NCBI RefSeq assembly: GCF_005144415.1
Contig: NZ_SWJE01000008.1
Coordinates: 1 to 64,000, forward strand
Length of the DNA stretch: 64,000 nucleotides
Direction: 5' to 3'
Source: Trinickia terrae
Lineage (GTDB): Bacteria; Pseudomonadota; Gammaproteobacteria; Burkholderiales; Burkholderiaceae
The first letter of the stretch is position 1; every line of letters starts with the position of its first letter. Positions 1 through 8,538 of this stretch are shown here, in pieces. The position numbers and the translations under genes were made by a program. A model generated the notes under the pieces. That model ran no database searches. It saw nothing but the letters and a program-made list of their open reading frames with translations, and was not told where the DNA came from.

Positions 1-963
<963 letters not shown>

Positions 964-1497
964 AGGTACTCCTTCAGGAAGCGTTGAGCGGGAAAGACGT
1001 GGCGATATCCTATATGGAGGTCGTGTCTTTCGCGAGACGGCAGTGAGGAACAGATTGTTGCGATTTCTGCCCGGAATCGTCCAGCATAACGAGATGATTC
1101 CGTCTCATTTTCAAGCCTATGCGAAGAATCTGAGACGAGAATTAGCGCTGCTGCATTCGGCGTATCGACGCAGTGCAGCAACACGTATGGGAGAGTGACA
1201 CAACCGCCGTTTTGATGCGTCGAAGTTGGGGGGAGCGAAGGTGCGATGCCGCGCCACGGCAAAGGTGAGGTTATTCGGGAGGGGGCGCCGGATGCCGAAA
1301 CAAGGTGGGCTCGAACGCGCGGAAATTGTCCCCTGCGAGAAGCCGGTACACGCAAAAGTCCCTTTTTTTCAGGGGCTAAACGATTTGGATCGAAGCCCAT
1401 CGGTGAGCGGCGAGCGCACCGCGCCTCACCGTCGGAGCGGGCGCACCCTCGCAAGGGTGAGCGTTTTCGGGAGCCTGGATTCTAGCAAGCGAGCCGG
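964..1497. promoter_or_regulatory. Intergenic region upstream of adc with an inverted repeat
   Basis: No convincing gene is seen in this stretch. It must hold the adc promoter, which reads leftwards. At 1101-1107 (CGTCTCA) and 1131-1137 (TGAGACG) there is a perfect 7-bp inverted repeat with 23 bp between the arms. Such widely spaced dyads are typical binding sites for dimeric activators, but no regulator gene is adjacent and the function is unproven. No clean sigma-54 or sigma-70 promoter could be assigned by eye. Confidence 0.4.
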
Positions 1498-1725
1498 TCA
1501 GCCCGCGTAGATGCTCAGGTCGAAGTCCCCATGTGCCTCGGCCGTGCATTCCCGGCTGCCCTGGGGCGGCGGGTCTTGCGGGGCGGAAGGCGGCTCGGGT
1601 TCGCTATCCTCGGCTGCCAGCGCCGCCAGCTCGGCGGCCTGCCGGGCGGCGCGCAGCGCGGTGCATCGCTGGGCGCGCCGGATATCGGAGAGTGTGCGAA
1701 CCAGACGGAGCGTCTTTTTCGACAT
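1498..1725 (-). CDS. Small hypothetical protein, 75 aa
   Basis: A short reading frame starting MSKKTLRLVRTLSDIRRAQR. The ATG is preceded by a strong ribosome site (AAGGGGAAGG). The N-terminal third is basic and helical with many Arg and Ala. The middle is Pro/Glu-rich and the C-terminus is acidic, ending DLSIYAG. There are no membrane segments or recognised motifs, and no function is assigned. The overlapping plus-strand frames look like shadows of this gene. A longer in-frame version reaching about 1995 is less likely because it lacks a ribosome site and crosses non-coding-looking sequence. Confidence 0.55.
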   Translation of the reverse strand: MSKKTLRLVRTLSDIRRAQRCTALRAARQAAELAALAAEDSEPEPPSAPQDPPPQGSRECTAEAHGDFDLSIYAG

Positions 1726-2001
1726 GGCCTTCCCCTTTCGTTGCAGCGGTAACTTGACAAAGCACTTTAAGTTTACTTCGAGGGCGGCTGATAGATAACG
1801 AGATTCGTGGGAATGGCAACAGTTTGGGCGAGATTTTTTTGGGGGGCGTTGGCGGGGCGGGGAAGGCGGGTCGATCCGGCGACCTGGCAGTGTGCGGGGA
1901 TGATTCGAGTCAGAGAATGCGGCGGGCACTTGTAGTCCCAAATATTGATCTTCGACAGTCTGGGATATCAGCAGGTAAGCAACAAGCATTCGCAAAAAAT
2001 G

Positions 2002-2982
2002 CTACGAAAAACCAAGAACTCCATGATCTGCACGAAGTTTCACGTCAATCATATCCAGAATCGCGTCGCAAATATCGATGTCGAATTTTCTTGCAAATAA
2101 AATATTTCCTGATTCGGCTGCTGTTGCCAAGTCTTGGATATTACTCTTTGTCAACACTTCGGGCCCCGAGCTGTTCTTCGACCAGTTGGCGTACGTAATA
2201 CAGGGCTTCGTTGCAATCGATGCGTCATCTTTCATGATGGCATTCACAATCGAGCCAAAAAAGATTTCATCTGGAACGTGGGTGTGCTTGTGAAATTCCA
2301 GATATTCGGGATGTTCTTGGCAGTACCTGGAGATCTTTGTTATCGTGGGGTGAGTCAATGCGAACCATTGCGTTCCTCCAACCAAATCGATTCGAGGTTT
2401 CGCTCTCGGTTTTGAAACCGCTTTTGCGATAGCGTAGATCTCGGGAAGCGGGGGGCGAACCTTGATGAGTTTTTTTACTACGGAAAAAAGAAGCAGTGGG
2501 TTGTAGAATTGCTTCGATCCAATATAGGGGATCCTTACGTAATCGCCGCGATTTTTGGAAAGGGTGAAGCGGTAGTATTCTGTTCTCTGTTTGAAATCGT
2601 TTGGCCATTTGATGTGGATCGGAGTGCGCTCGATGAAATCGATGTTGATGTTCTCCTCAAGAAAGCGATTTATATAAGCGTTCGAGACGATCGGGTAGTC
2701 CTGTCCGCTCAGTAATATAGTATGCCCGACGTGCCCGGAAAGGAGGACCTGCCTAATGCAGTTCAACGTCGTCTGCACCAAGCTGAAATCTCCCCATGCG
2801 CATCTTACCGCTGGCTCTACGAGTCGTACGTTTTTCATGTGACGCAGGTCTTTGAATTCTTCAATTGGACGATTCTTGTCTATGTGGACAAAGAATTTAG
2901 ACTCGCCATCGCATAAGATTCTAATAAGCCTGTCAAGCTGATTTTGATTGCGGTGAGCCAGGATGACATAGTTCTTATGCAT
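2002..2982 (-). CDS. Core-2/I-branching-type glycosyltransferase (GT14-like)
   Basis: A 326-residue protein starting MHKNYVILAHRNQNQLDRLI. This resembles the Core-2/I-branching beta-1,6-N-acetylglucosaminyltransferase family: AHRNxxQL near the N-terminus, FVHIDKN, then LLSGQDYPI and the GGTQWFALTH stretch. These bacterial enzymes usually act on surface polysaccharide. The start was chosen because GGAGGAGGATC precedes this ATG; an upstream extension of 43 residues has no ribosome site. The gene is clearly richer in A+T than its surroundings and uses AT-ending codons. Together with the adjacent IS4 remnant, this points to horizontal acquisition. No other polysaccharide genes are nearby. The acceptor is unknown. 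Confidence 0.8.
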   Translation of the reverse strand: MHKNYVILAHRNQNQLDRLIRILCDGESKFFVHIDKNRPIEEFKDLRHMKNVRLVEPAVRCAWGDFSLVQTTLNCIRQVLLSGHVGHTILLSGQDYPIVSNAYINRFLEENINIDFIERTPIHIKWPNDFKQRTEYYRFTLSKNRGDYVRIPYIGSKQFYNPLLLFSVVKKLIKVRPPLPEIYAIAKAVSKPRAKPRIDLVGGTQWFALTHPTITKISRYCQEHPEYLEFHKHTHVPDEIFFGSIVNAIMKDDASIATKPCITYANWSKNSSGPEVLTKSNIQDLATAAESGNILFARKFDIDICDAILDMIDVKLRADHGVLGFS

Positions 2983-3162
2983 AATGATCCTCCTCCTTGA
3001 GCGATTGAAATTTTCGAGGGGAATGCTGATGATAAGACGTAGTGGATAACCCCCCGATATATTATGACTGCGACATTTGCATTTCAATATGGTTTTTACA
3101 GAACGGCGCAACCTGAGATCAGGGCCTCAGCTTGCCTTTGGCCTCGCGGGGGCTAACGCATC

Positions 3163-3390
3163 GGCTTATATCGGGCACGCTGGGAAATCGAAATCTTGCT
3201 CAACGTGCTGAAGAACGGTTGCCGCGTAGAGGCGCTGCCGTTGAGCGCGATCGAGCGGCTCGAGCGCCCCTTGGCGCTGTTCTTGGTGGCGGCTTCGGCG
3301 CGAAAGCCATCTGGCTTGGACTTGCAGGCATTACACGCCGGCGATAGTGCCGAGGAATTATGTGTAAGCCGATGGGCTGTAGGTAGTTAG
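3163..3390 (+). pseudogene. IS4-family transposase C-terminal remnant
   Basis: The plus frame reads GLYRARWEIEILLNVLKNGC, then RVEALPLSAIERLERPLALFLV. It contains the complete IS4 signature Y-(2)-R-(3)-E-(6)-K, whose glutamate is the last DDE residue. The reading frame is closed by a stop just upstream (3154-3156) and shows no start. After the LFLV segment the similarity to transposases degrades, and the frame ends at 3390. The remnant lies between the AT-rich glycosyltransferase and the TPS locus, so it probably marks an old insertion or rearrangement boundary. Confidence 0.8.
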
Positions 3391-3544
3391 AAAGTAATTG
3401 GAAAGGAAAAAATCCCCGTAAAAACCCTAAAGAATCCGCCCCAGCGGTCGAAAACGTCATAACAAAGCGCGGGTGCATAGGCATTCGCCCAAGACCAACA
3501 AGACCAATCGAGAACCACGGCGCAACCGGCGCCAGGCAGAACCA

Positions 3545-5632
3545 ATGACAAACCGGTATCGAGGGCGGCGTCCATACAGCGGGGTATGGGGCGCTGCGAA
3601 GCTTATTGCTGTTTCGTTCGCGGCCTTGCCCATGGCGGCCTCTGCCGCCGGCATCGTCACCGACGGCGCAACGTCCACCACCGTCACCACGGCCGCCAAC
3701 GGCCGGCAAACCGTCACTATCGCGCCGGCTGTCGGAGGCGTATCGCAGAACACCTATAGCTCGTTCAGCGTCGGCGCGGCAGGAGCGACGCTGGTCAACA
3801 CCGGCATCAACGCCCGGACCATCGTCAATCAGGTCACCAGCACCAATCCGAGCCTGATCGAAGGGCAGCTCAGCGTGACCGGCCCGACGGCGAATGTCGT
3901 GCTCGCCAATCCGAACGGCATTACCGTGAACGGCGGCTCGTTTCTCAACATCGGCCACCTCGCTTTGTCTACCGGCCAGGTCAGCTTCAACGACGTGCAG
4001 GTCGGCAGCGTCACCCAGCGCAACGTCGTGCTCGATACGAGCACGGGCACGATCGTCGTGGGTCCGCAGGGGCTCTCGGGCGCGCTCGTCGGCATCGACC
4101 TGATCGCCAAGACCATTCTCGTCAACGGTCCGGTGACCAACACCTTCACGTCGTCCACGGCCTATGTGCGCGCCGTGGCGGGGACCGAGACGGCGACGCT
4201 CGACACCGGCCTCTCGCCGACCGACAACGCCAACGATTGGCTCACCGTCCAGGCGCCGTCGACGCTCGCCACGGCGAGCTCGTTCGCCGTCGACATCACC
4301 GCGGCCGGCAGCCTCACGAGCGGCAAGGTCCAGCTGATCGTGACGGACCGCGGCCCGGGCGTGAGAAGCGCCGGCCCGCTGAATGCGACACTCGGCGATT
4401 TCACGCTGACCTCGAACGGCAGCGTGCAGATCTCGGATGCGGCGATCTCGGTGGCGGGGAGCGCCACCCTGCAAGCACAGGATGCGATCACCTTCACCGG
4501 CAGCAGCCTGATCGCGAACGGCGAAGTGAAGCTGACGGGCGTGGGCATCACGCTGCAGCCCGACAGCAGCCAGACGGGCTCGGTCGTGTCGTCGTCGGGC
4601 TCGGGCGTGGTGCTGACGAGCACCGGCGACATCACCAACATCGGCTCGCTCGTGCAGGGTCAGACGCGGGCCACGAGCGACACGGCGTCGCTTGGCGCCG
4701 TCACGCTCAACGCGACGGGCAGCGTGCTGAACCAGTCGCTGCCGAGCACAGGGCTGGGCATCCTCTACGGCGTCAACGACGACGTCTCGGTGACCGCCGG
4801 CGGCAGCGTGACCAACGAGAACGCGCGCATTCTCTCGAACCAGAACGTCTCGGTCGTGGCGGGCGGCGACATGAACAACATCGTCGATCACACGAGCGGC
4901 GTCGACAACGGCGCGAGGACGAGCTATTCGAACACCGGCTGGAGCCTGCTGTTCTTCACGCATCGCTACGACGGCTTCGCGATCGACTACGGCGAGCTCG
5001 CCGATCCGAGCAAGCTGTCGTACATCACCGCCGATTCGGGCAGCGTGACGATCCGCGGCAACAATGTCGCGAACGTGGGCGGCTCGATTCTTTCGAACGG
5101 CGGCAGCATCGCGATCACTGCGAGCAACGCGCTCCTCAACCAGGCGGTCTTCACGGGCCAGGCGCACTTCGACCAGACCTGCTTCTTCCTCTGCCGCTCG
5201 AGCGCGTCGAGCACCGTGCAGGCCTACGGCGGCGCGATCGAAGCCAACGCGAACATCGCGCTCAAGGCGGGCACGCAGATCTCGAACATCGGCGGCGAGG
5301 TGCTCGCGCTCGGCTCGCTGACGCTCGATGCGCCGAAGACGCTCGCGAAGGCCGTGCTCGGCTACAGCGCGGTCAATCGCAACAACGACCTCAAGGCGTG
5401 GTTCGGCAGCAGCTGGTCGGCGATCTACGCGACCGATACGGGCGGCATCTTCTCGGCCGGCACGGGGCAGGTGGCGCTGACGGGCGAGGCCGACATCGAC
5501 GGCGGCGCGTACAACGCGCCCGGCGGCGTGAATGCCGCGCTCGGCGTGGTGACGATCAGCAAGCCGTACACGCAGCCGGTGACGATCGGCGCGCACAACC
5601 ACCTCGGGCTTGTTTCATGGTTCGGTCTGTGA
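3545..5632 (+). CDS. Short TpsA exoprotein with filamentous-haemagglutinin-type TPS domain
   Basis: A 695-residue secreted protein. The start MTNRYRGRRPYSGVWGAAKL is followed by a hydrophobic stretch and a probable signal-peptidase site near residue 35 (MAASA). The TPS secretion domain follows, with the NPNGI motif at about residues 122-126. The rest is beta-helix-like sequence rich in Gly, Ser, Thr and Asn, ending HNHLGLVSWFGL. It is much shorter than adhesin-type TpsA proteins and has no recognisable toxin tip. It overlaps the start of the downstream tpsB by 16 bp, suggesting translational coupling. It may be an adhesin or an accessory exoprotein exported by that TpsB. An upstream in-frame start at 3473 is less likely because it would precede a normal signal peptide. 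Confidence 0.85.
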   Translation: MTNRYRGRRPYSGVWGAAKLIAVSFAALPMAASAAGIVTDGATSTTVTTAANGRQTVTIAPAVGGVSQNTYSSFSVGAAGATLVNTGINARTIVNQVTSTNPSLIEGQLSVTGPTANVVLANPNGITVNGGSFLNIGHLALSTGQVSFNDVQVGSVTQRNVVLDTSTGTIVVGPQGLSGALVGIDLIAKTILVNGPVTNTFTSSTAYVRAVAGTETATLDTGLSPTDNANDWLTVQAPSTLATASSFAVDITAAGSLTSGKVQLIVTDRGPGVRSAGPLNATLGDFTLTSNGSVQISDAAISVAGSATLQAQDAITFTGSSLIANGEVKLTGVGITLQPDSSQTGSVVSSSGSGVVLTSTGDITNIGSLVQGQTRATSDTASLGAVTLNATGSVLNQSLPSTGLGILYGVNDDVSVTAGGSVTNENARILSNQNVSVVAGGDMNNIVDHTSGVDNGARTSYSNTGWSLLFFTHRYDGFAIDYGELADPSKLSYITADSGSVTIRGNNVANVGGSILSNGGSIAITASNALLNQAVFTGQAHFDQTCFFLCRSSASSTVQAYGGAIEANANIALKAGTQISNIGGEVLALGSLTLDAPKTLAKAVLGYSAVNRNNDLKAWFGSSWSAIYATDTGGIFSAGTGQVALTGEADIDGGAYNAPGGVNAALGVVTISKPYTQPVTIGAHNHLGLVSWFGL

Positions 5633-7506
5633 AGGGGGCTGTGAAGCGGCCTATGAAGGGGCCTCTGAAGGGGCCTCTGAGTCGCCGCATGCCCCGCGTG
5701 GCGAAATGCGCGCTCGCGCTCCTGGCCGGCGCGGCGGCGGCGCGCGCCTATGCGCAGACGCCGCCCGGCGGCCCTCCGCCCGGCGCGGCCGGGCTACCGC
5801 CGGGCGGGTCGTCGCTGCGGCCCGAGCAGGACCCGGGGCAACGGCTTCTGCAGGAGCAGCGCGACCAGCAGCGCAACCAGCAGCTGCAGCAGGCGCCCGC
5901 GCAGATCGCCGTGCCGGAGCAGCCCCCATTGCCGAACCTGCCGGAAGGCGCGGACGTCGAGACGCTGCCCGACGTCGAGCCGACGTTCAAGATCGAGCAC
6001 GTCGACTTCGCCGGTCTCATTGGCAACAGCGTGCTCAAACCGCGCGAACTCGATGCAATCACGCAGCCCTTCATCGGCAAGCATCTCGGCCGCAACCGCA
6101 TCAACCTGCTGCTCAGGCGCCTGACCGAGGCGTTCATCGCGCGCGGCTACATCACGACGCGCGCTTACCTGGGTCCGCAGAATCTGTCGTCCGGCACGCT
6201 GAAGATCAACATCGTGGCGGGCCGCGTCGCCGCCTTCACGCTGAACGGCAAGCCGCTGCGGCCGCGCGATCCGGACTCGAAGCCGTTCGAAACCTACGGC
6301 GGCGGCCTGCTGACCGACAACGGCACCGCCTGGGCATTCGGCGAAAGCCAGGGCGACGTGCTGCGCCTGCCGGACCTCGAGCAGGGCGTCGAGCAGATCA
6401 ACCGCCTGCGGCGCAATCAGGCCGAAATCCAGATCATGCCGGGGCAGGCGCCGGGCGATTCGGTCGTCGCGATCGCGAACCACTACGGCGACCGCTTCTA
6501 CTACGACCTCGGCGTCGACAACTACGGCAGCTCGCAGACCGGCACGCTGCGCTATCGCGCCGACGTCGAAGCGGACAACCTGATCGGCCTGCAGGAATCG
6601 CTGTCGCTCAACTACGTGGGCTCCCAGGACACCAACGCGCTCGTGTTCTCGGCGGCGGTGCCGTTCGGCTACCAGACCGTGAGCTACACGACGTCGATCT
6701 CCGAATACCAGCAGACGATCGGCGACACCGCCTTGCTCGAAGGGCGCACCTTCAGCCAGATGCTCGGCTGGAACGACGTGCTCACGCGCTCGCACAGCGG
6801 CAACGTGAGCCTCGACGTGACGCTGAACAAGATGCGCATCGAGCGCAGCGTCAACGGTTTTTATCTGTCGCCGCAGGACTTGACGGTGCTGCGCGTCGGC
6901 GTGAACGGGCTGTATCGCTACGTGATGCACGATCAGGCCGCGGCGGCGACCTGGGACGTCGGCATCTCGCAGGGCCTGCCGTGGCTCGCGGCGAGCCACG
7001 ATGCCTCCGGCATCGGCAATAGCGACGCCCACGCGCAATTCACGAAGGCCGACGCGAGCGGCACGCTGCAGTTCGCGCTCGGCACGCTCGCCAAGACCGC
7101 GTGGACCTATCGCGGCACGCTGCGCGGCCAGTTCAGCCCGGTCGCGATGTTCGGCAACGAGCAGATCTTCCTCGGCGGCATGGACTCCGTGCGCGGCTTC
7201 ACCGAAGGCGGCATCAGCGGCGACAGCGGCCTCTATCTGCGCAATGAAGCTGCTTGGGAAAACGCGCCCGCATGGCATGACGCGCGCCTCGAGCCGTACG
7301 TGTTCGTCGACGGCGGCAAGGCGCACCTGGTCGCGCAAGGCGGCTGGCCGACGCTGATGGGCGCGGGCGTCGGCACGCGCCTGCAATGGCGCATCGGCAA
7401 ACAAACGATGTCGAGCGAGGTGCTGCTCGGGCAGGCCCTGATTCAACCGGCCGCGCTCGGCAAGAAAGCCACCGTAGTGCTCGCCACGCTCAACTGGTCC
7501 GAATAA
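5617..7506 (+). CDS. TpsB-type outer-membrane transporter (ShlB/FhaC/HecB family)
   Basis: A protein of up to 629 residues. An Ala-rich signal sequence ends AAARAYAQ. A proline/glutamine-rich linker follows, then POTRA-like regions (about residues 125-280, including ITTRAYLGPQNLSSGTLKI) and a C-terminal 16-strand barrel. The barrel holds the signature region GGMDSVRGF and ends ATLNWSE. It exports TpsA proteins across the outer membrane. The ATG at 5617 lies inside the end of the upstream tpsA. Alternative starts are at 5653 and 5689, the last giving the most conventional signal peptide. The region between the candidate starts is encoded by four 12-bp tandem repeats. Confidence 0.92.
   Translation: MVRSVKGAVKRPMKGPLKGPLSRRMPRVAKCALALLAGAAAARAYAQTPPGGPPPGAAGLPPGGSSLRPEQDPGQRLLQEQRDQQRNQQLQQAPAQIAVPEQPPLPNLPEGADVETLPDVEPTFKIEHVDFAGLIGNSVLKPRELDAITQPFIGKHLGRNRINLLLRRLTEAFIARGYITTRAYLGPQNLSSGTLKINIVAGRVAAFTLNGKPLRPRDPDSKPFETYGGGLLTDNGTAWAFGESQGDVLRLPDLEQGVEQINRLRRNQAEIQIMPGQAPGDSVVAIANHYGDRFYYDLGVDNYGSSQTGTLRYRADVEADNLIGLQESLSLNYVGSQDTNALVFSAAVPFGYQTVSYTTSISEYQQTIGDTALLEGRTFSQMLGWNDVLTRSHSGNVSLDVTLNKMRIERSVNGFYLSPQDLTVLRVGVNGLYRYVMHDQAAAATWDVGISQGLPWLAASHDASGIGNSDAHAQFTKADASGTLQFALGTLAKTAWTYRGTLRGQFSPVAMFGNEQIFLGGMDSVRGFTEGGISGDSGLYLRNEAAWENAPAWHDARLEPYVFVDGGKAHLVAQGGWPTLMGAGVGTRLQWRIGKQTMSSEVLLGQALIQPAALGKKATVVLATLNWSE
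5630..5677 (+). repeat. Four 12-bp tandem repeats at the tpsA/tpsB junction
   Basis: Four consecutive 12-bp units begin TGAAG: TGAAGGGGGCTG, TGAAGCGGCCTA, then TGAAGGGGCCTC twice. The first TGA is the stop codon of the short tpsA. In the tpsB frame the units encode a four-residue repeat of the type x-K-G/R-A/P. Copy-number change would keep the tpsB frame and alter the basic n-region of its precursor. Confidence 0.85.
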
Positions 7507-7518
7507 AGGAGAACCAAG

Positions 7519-8427
7519 ATGAACGATCGACTGAACCCGTCTCTGACTAAAGTCGCCGTGCGCGCGAATGCGCTGTGTCTCGCGCTGGCGGCGGCGTTGA
7601 TGCCTGCTGCTCACGCGGCGAATGCGCCTTCGAAGAGCGAGAAGGCTGCGGCTGCGCAGAGCGCATCGGCGGCGCTGCCCGCCAACGCCGTCGCGCGCGT
7701 GAACAACGTGACGATCACGCAGGACGAGCTCGATCAGGCCGTGCGCGCGAGCAACGCGCCGGACACGCCCGCCTTGCGCACCGCGCTGAAGAATCAGCTG
7801 ATCGCGCGCGAGCTGTTCCGCCAGGCCGCGGCCAAGGCGCACTACGACACGCGAGCGCAAGTGGTCGCCGCCGTCGAGCAGGCGAAGACGATTGCGATGA
7901 CGCAGGCCTACCTACGCGACCAGGTGAAGCCCGCACCCGTCACCGATGCCGACGTGAAGGCGAAGTACGACGCGATCGTCGCCACGCTTGGCGAGAACGA
8001 GTACAAGCCGAGCGTGATTGTCGTGAAGGACGCCGACACCGCCAACAAGGTTCTCGACCAGCTGAAGAAGGGCGCCGACTTCGCGCAGCTCGCGAAGCAG
8101 TACAGCCAGGGGCCTGACGCCGCGCAAGGCGGCGCGCTGAACTGGATCTCGTTCAAGACGCCGATCCAGCCGGGCAACACGCAGAACTGGCCGCAGCCGC
8201 TCGCCGAGGCGCTCGTGCAGCTGCCGCAAGGAGCGGTGTCGAGCGCGCCGGTGCAGGTGGGGGATGCGTACTGGATTCTGCGTGTGGACCAGAAGCGCCC
8301 GACGCAAGTGCCGCAGTTCGATCAGGCGAAGGACGCGCTGCGCAAGCAGCTTGAGCAGATCGCGCTGGAGAAGGCGACGGCGCAGGTGGTGACCGATCTC
8401 GTGAAGAACGCGCAGATCCAGCAGTAA
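7519..8427 (+). CDS. Periplasmic peptidyl-prolyl isomerase/chaperone (PpiC/SurA parvulin type)
   Basis: A 302-residue protein with a signal peptide (ALCLALAAALMPAAHA). A SurA_N-like helical segment (ITQDELDQAVRAS...LIARELFRQ) is followed by a parvulin rotamase domain at about residues 165-260, with the typical FAQLAKQYSQGPDAAQGG and PVQVGDAYWILRV elements. A ribosome site AAGGAG precedes the start. The gene lies 12 bp after tpsB and about 110 bp before the giant TpsA gene. By analogy with the Bordetella parvulin Par27, which binds FHA, it probably acts as a dedicated periplasmic chaperone for the exoproteins of this locus. Confidence 0.92.
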   Translation: MNDRLNPSLTKVAVRANALCLALAAALMPAAHAANAPSKSEKAAAAQSASAALPANAVARVNNVTITQDELDQAVRASNAPDTPALRTALKNQLIARELFRQAAAKAHYDTRAQVVAAVEQAKTIAMTQAYLRDQVKPAPVTDADVKAKYDAIVATLGENEYKPSVIVVKDADTANKVLDQLKKGADFAQLAKQYSQGPDAAQGGALNWISFKTPIQPGNTQNWPQPLAEALVQLPQGAVSSAPVQVGDAYWILRVDQKRPTQVPQFDQAKDALRKQLEQIALEKATAQVVTDLVKNAQIQQ

Positions 8428-8538
8428 CGCAGCACGACGCAAAACAAGCAGCAAGACCAGCCGCAGCGAGCGGCTGGCTGACCGGCGAGCGATCGCACAA
8501 AACGTAGCGAATAAGAAAGCAGCACGATCGAGAACGAT

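Noticed and set aside
1030-1100. Sigma-54 promoter for adc on the minus strand
   Set aside because: GG and GC elements are present near here but not with the required spacing and flanking bases.
3200-5602. Open frame of 800 codons on the minus strand opposite the short tpsA
   Set aside because: The sequence is Arg/Ala/His-rich without any domain pattern and lies exactly opposite a gene with a clear signal peptide and TPS domain. It is a shadow of GC-rich coding DNA.
5794-7860. 688-codon minus-strand frame opposite tpsB and the parvulin
   Set aside because: It spans two real genes on the other strand, is composed of Arg/Ala/Val/Gln runs and has no ribosome site.
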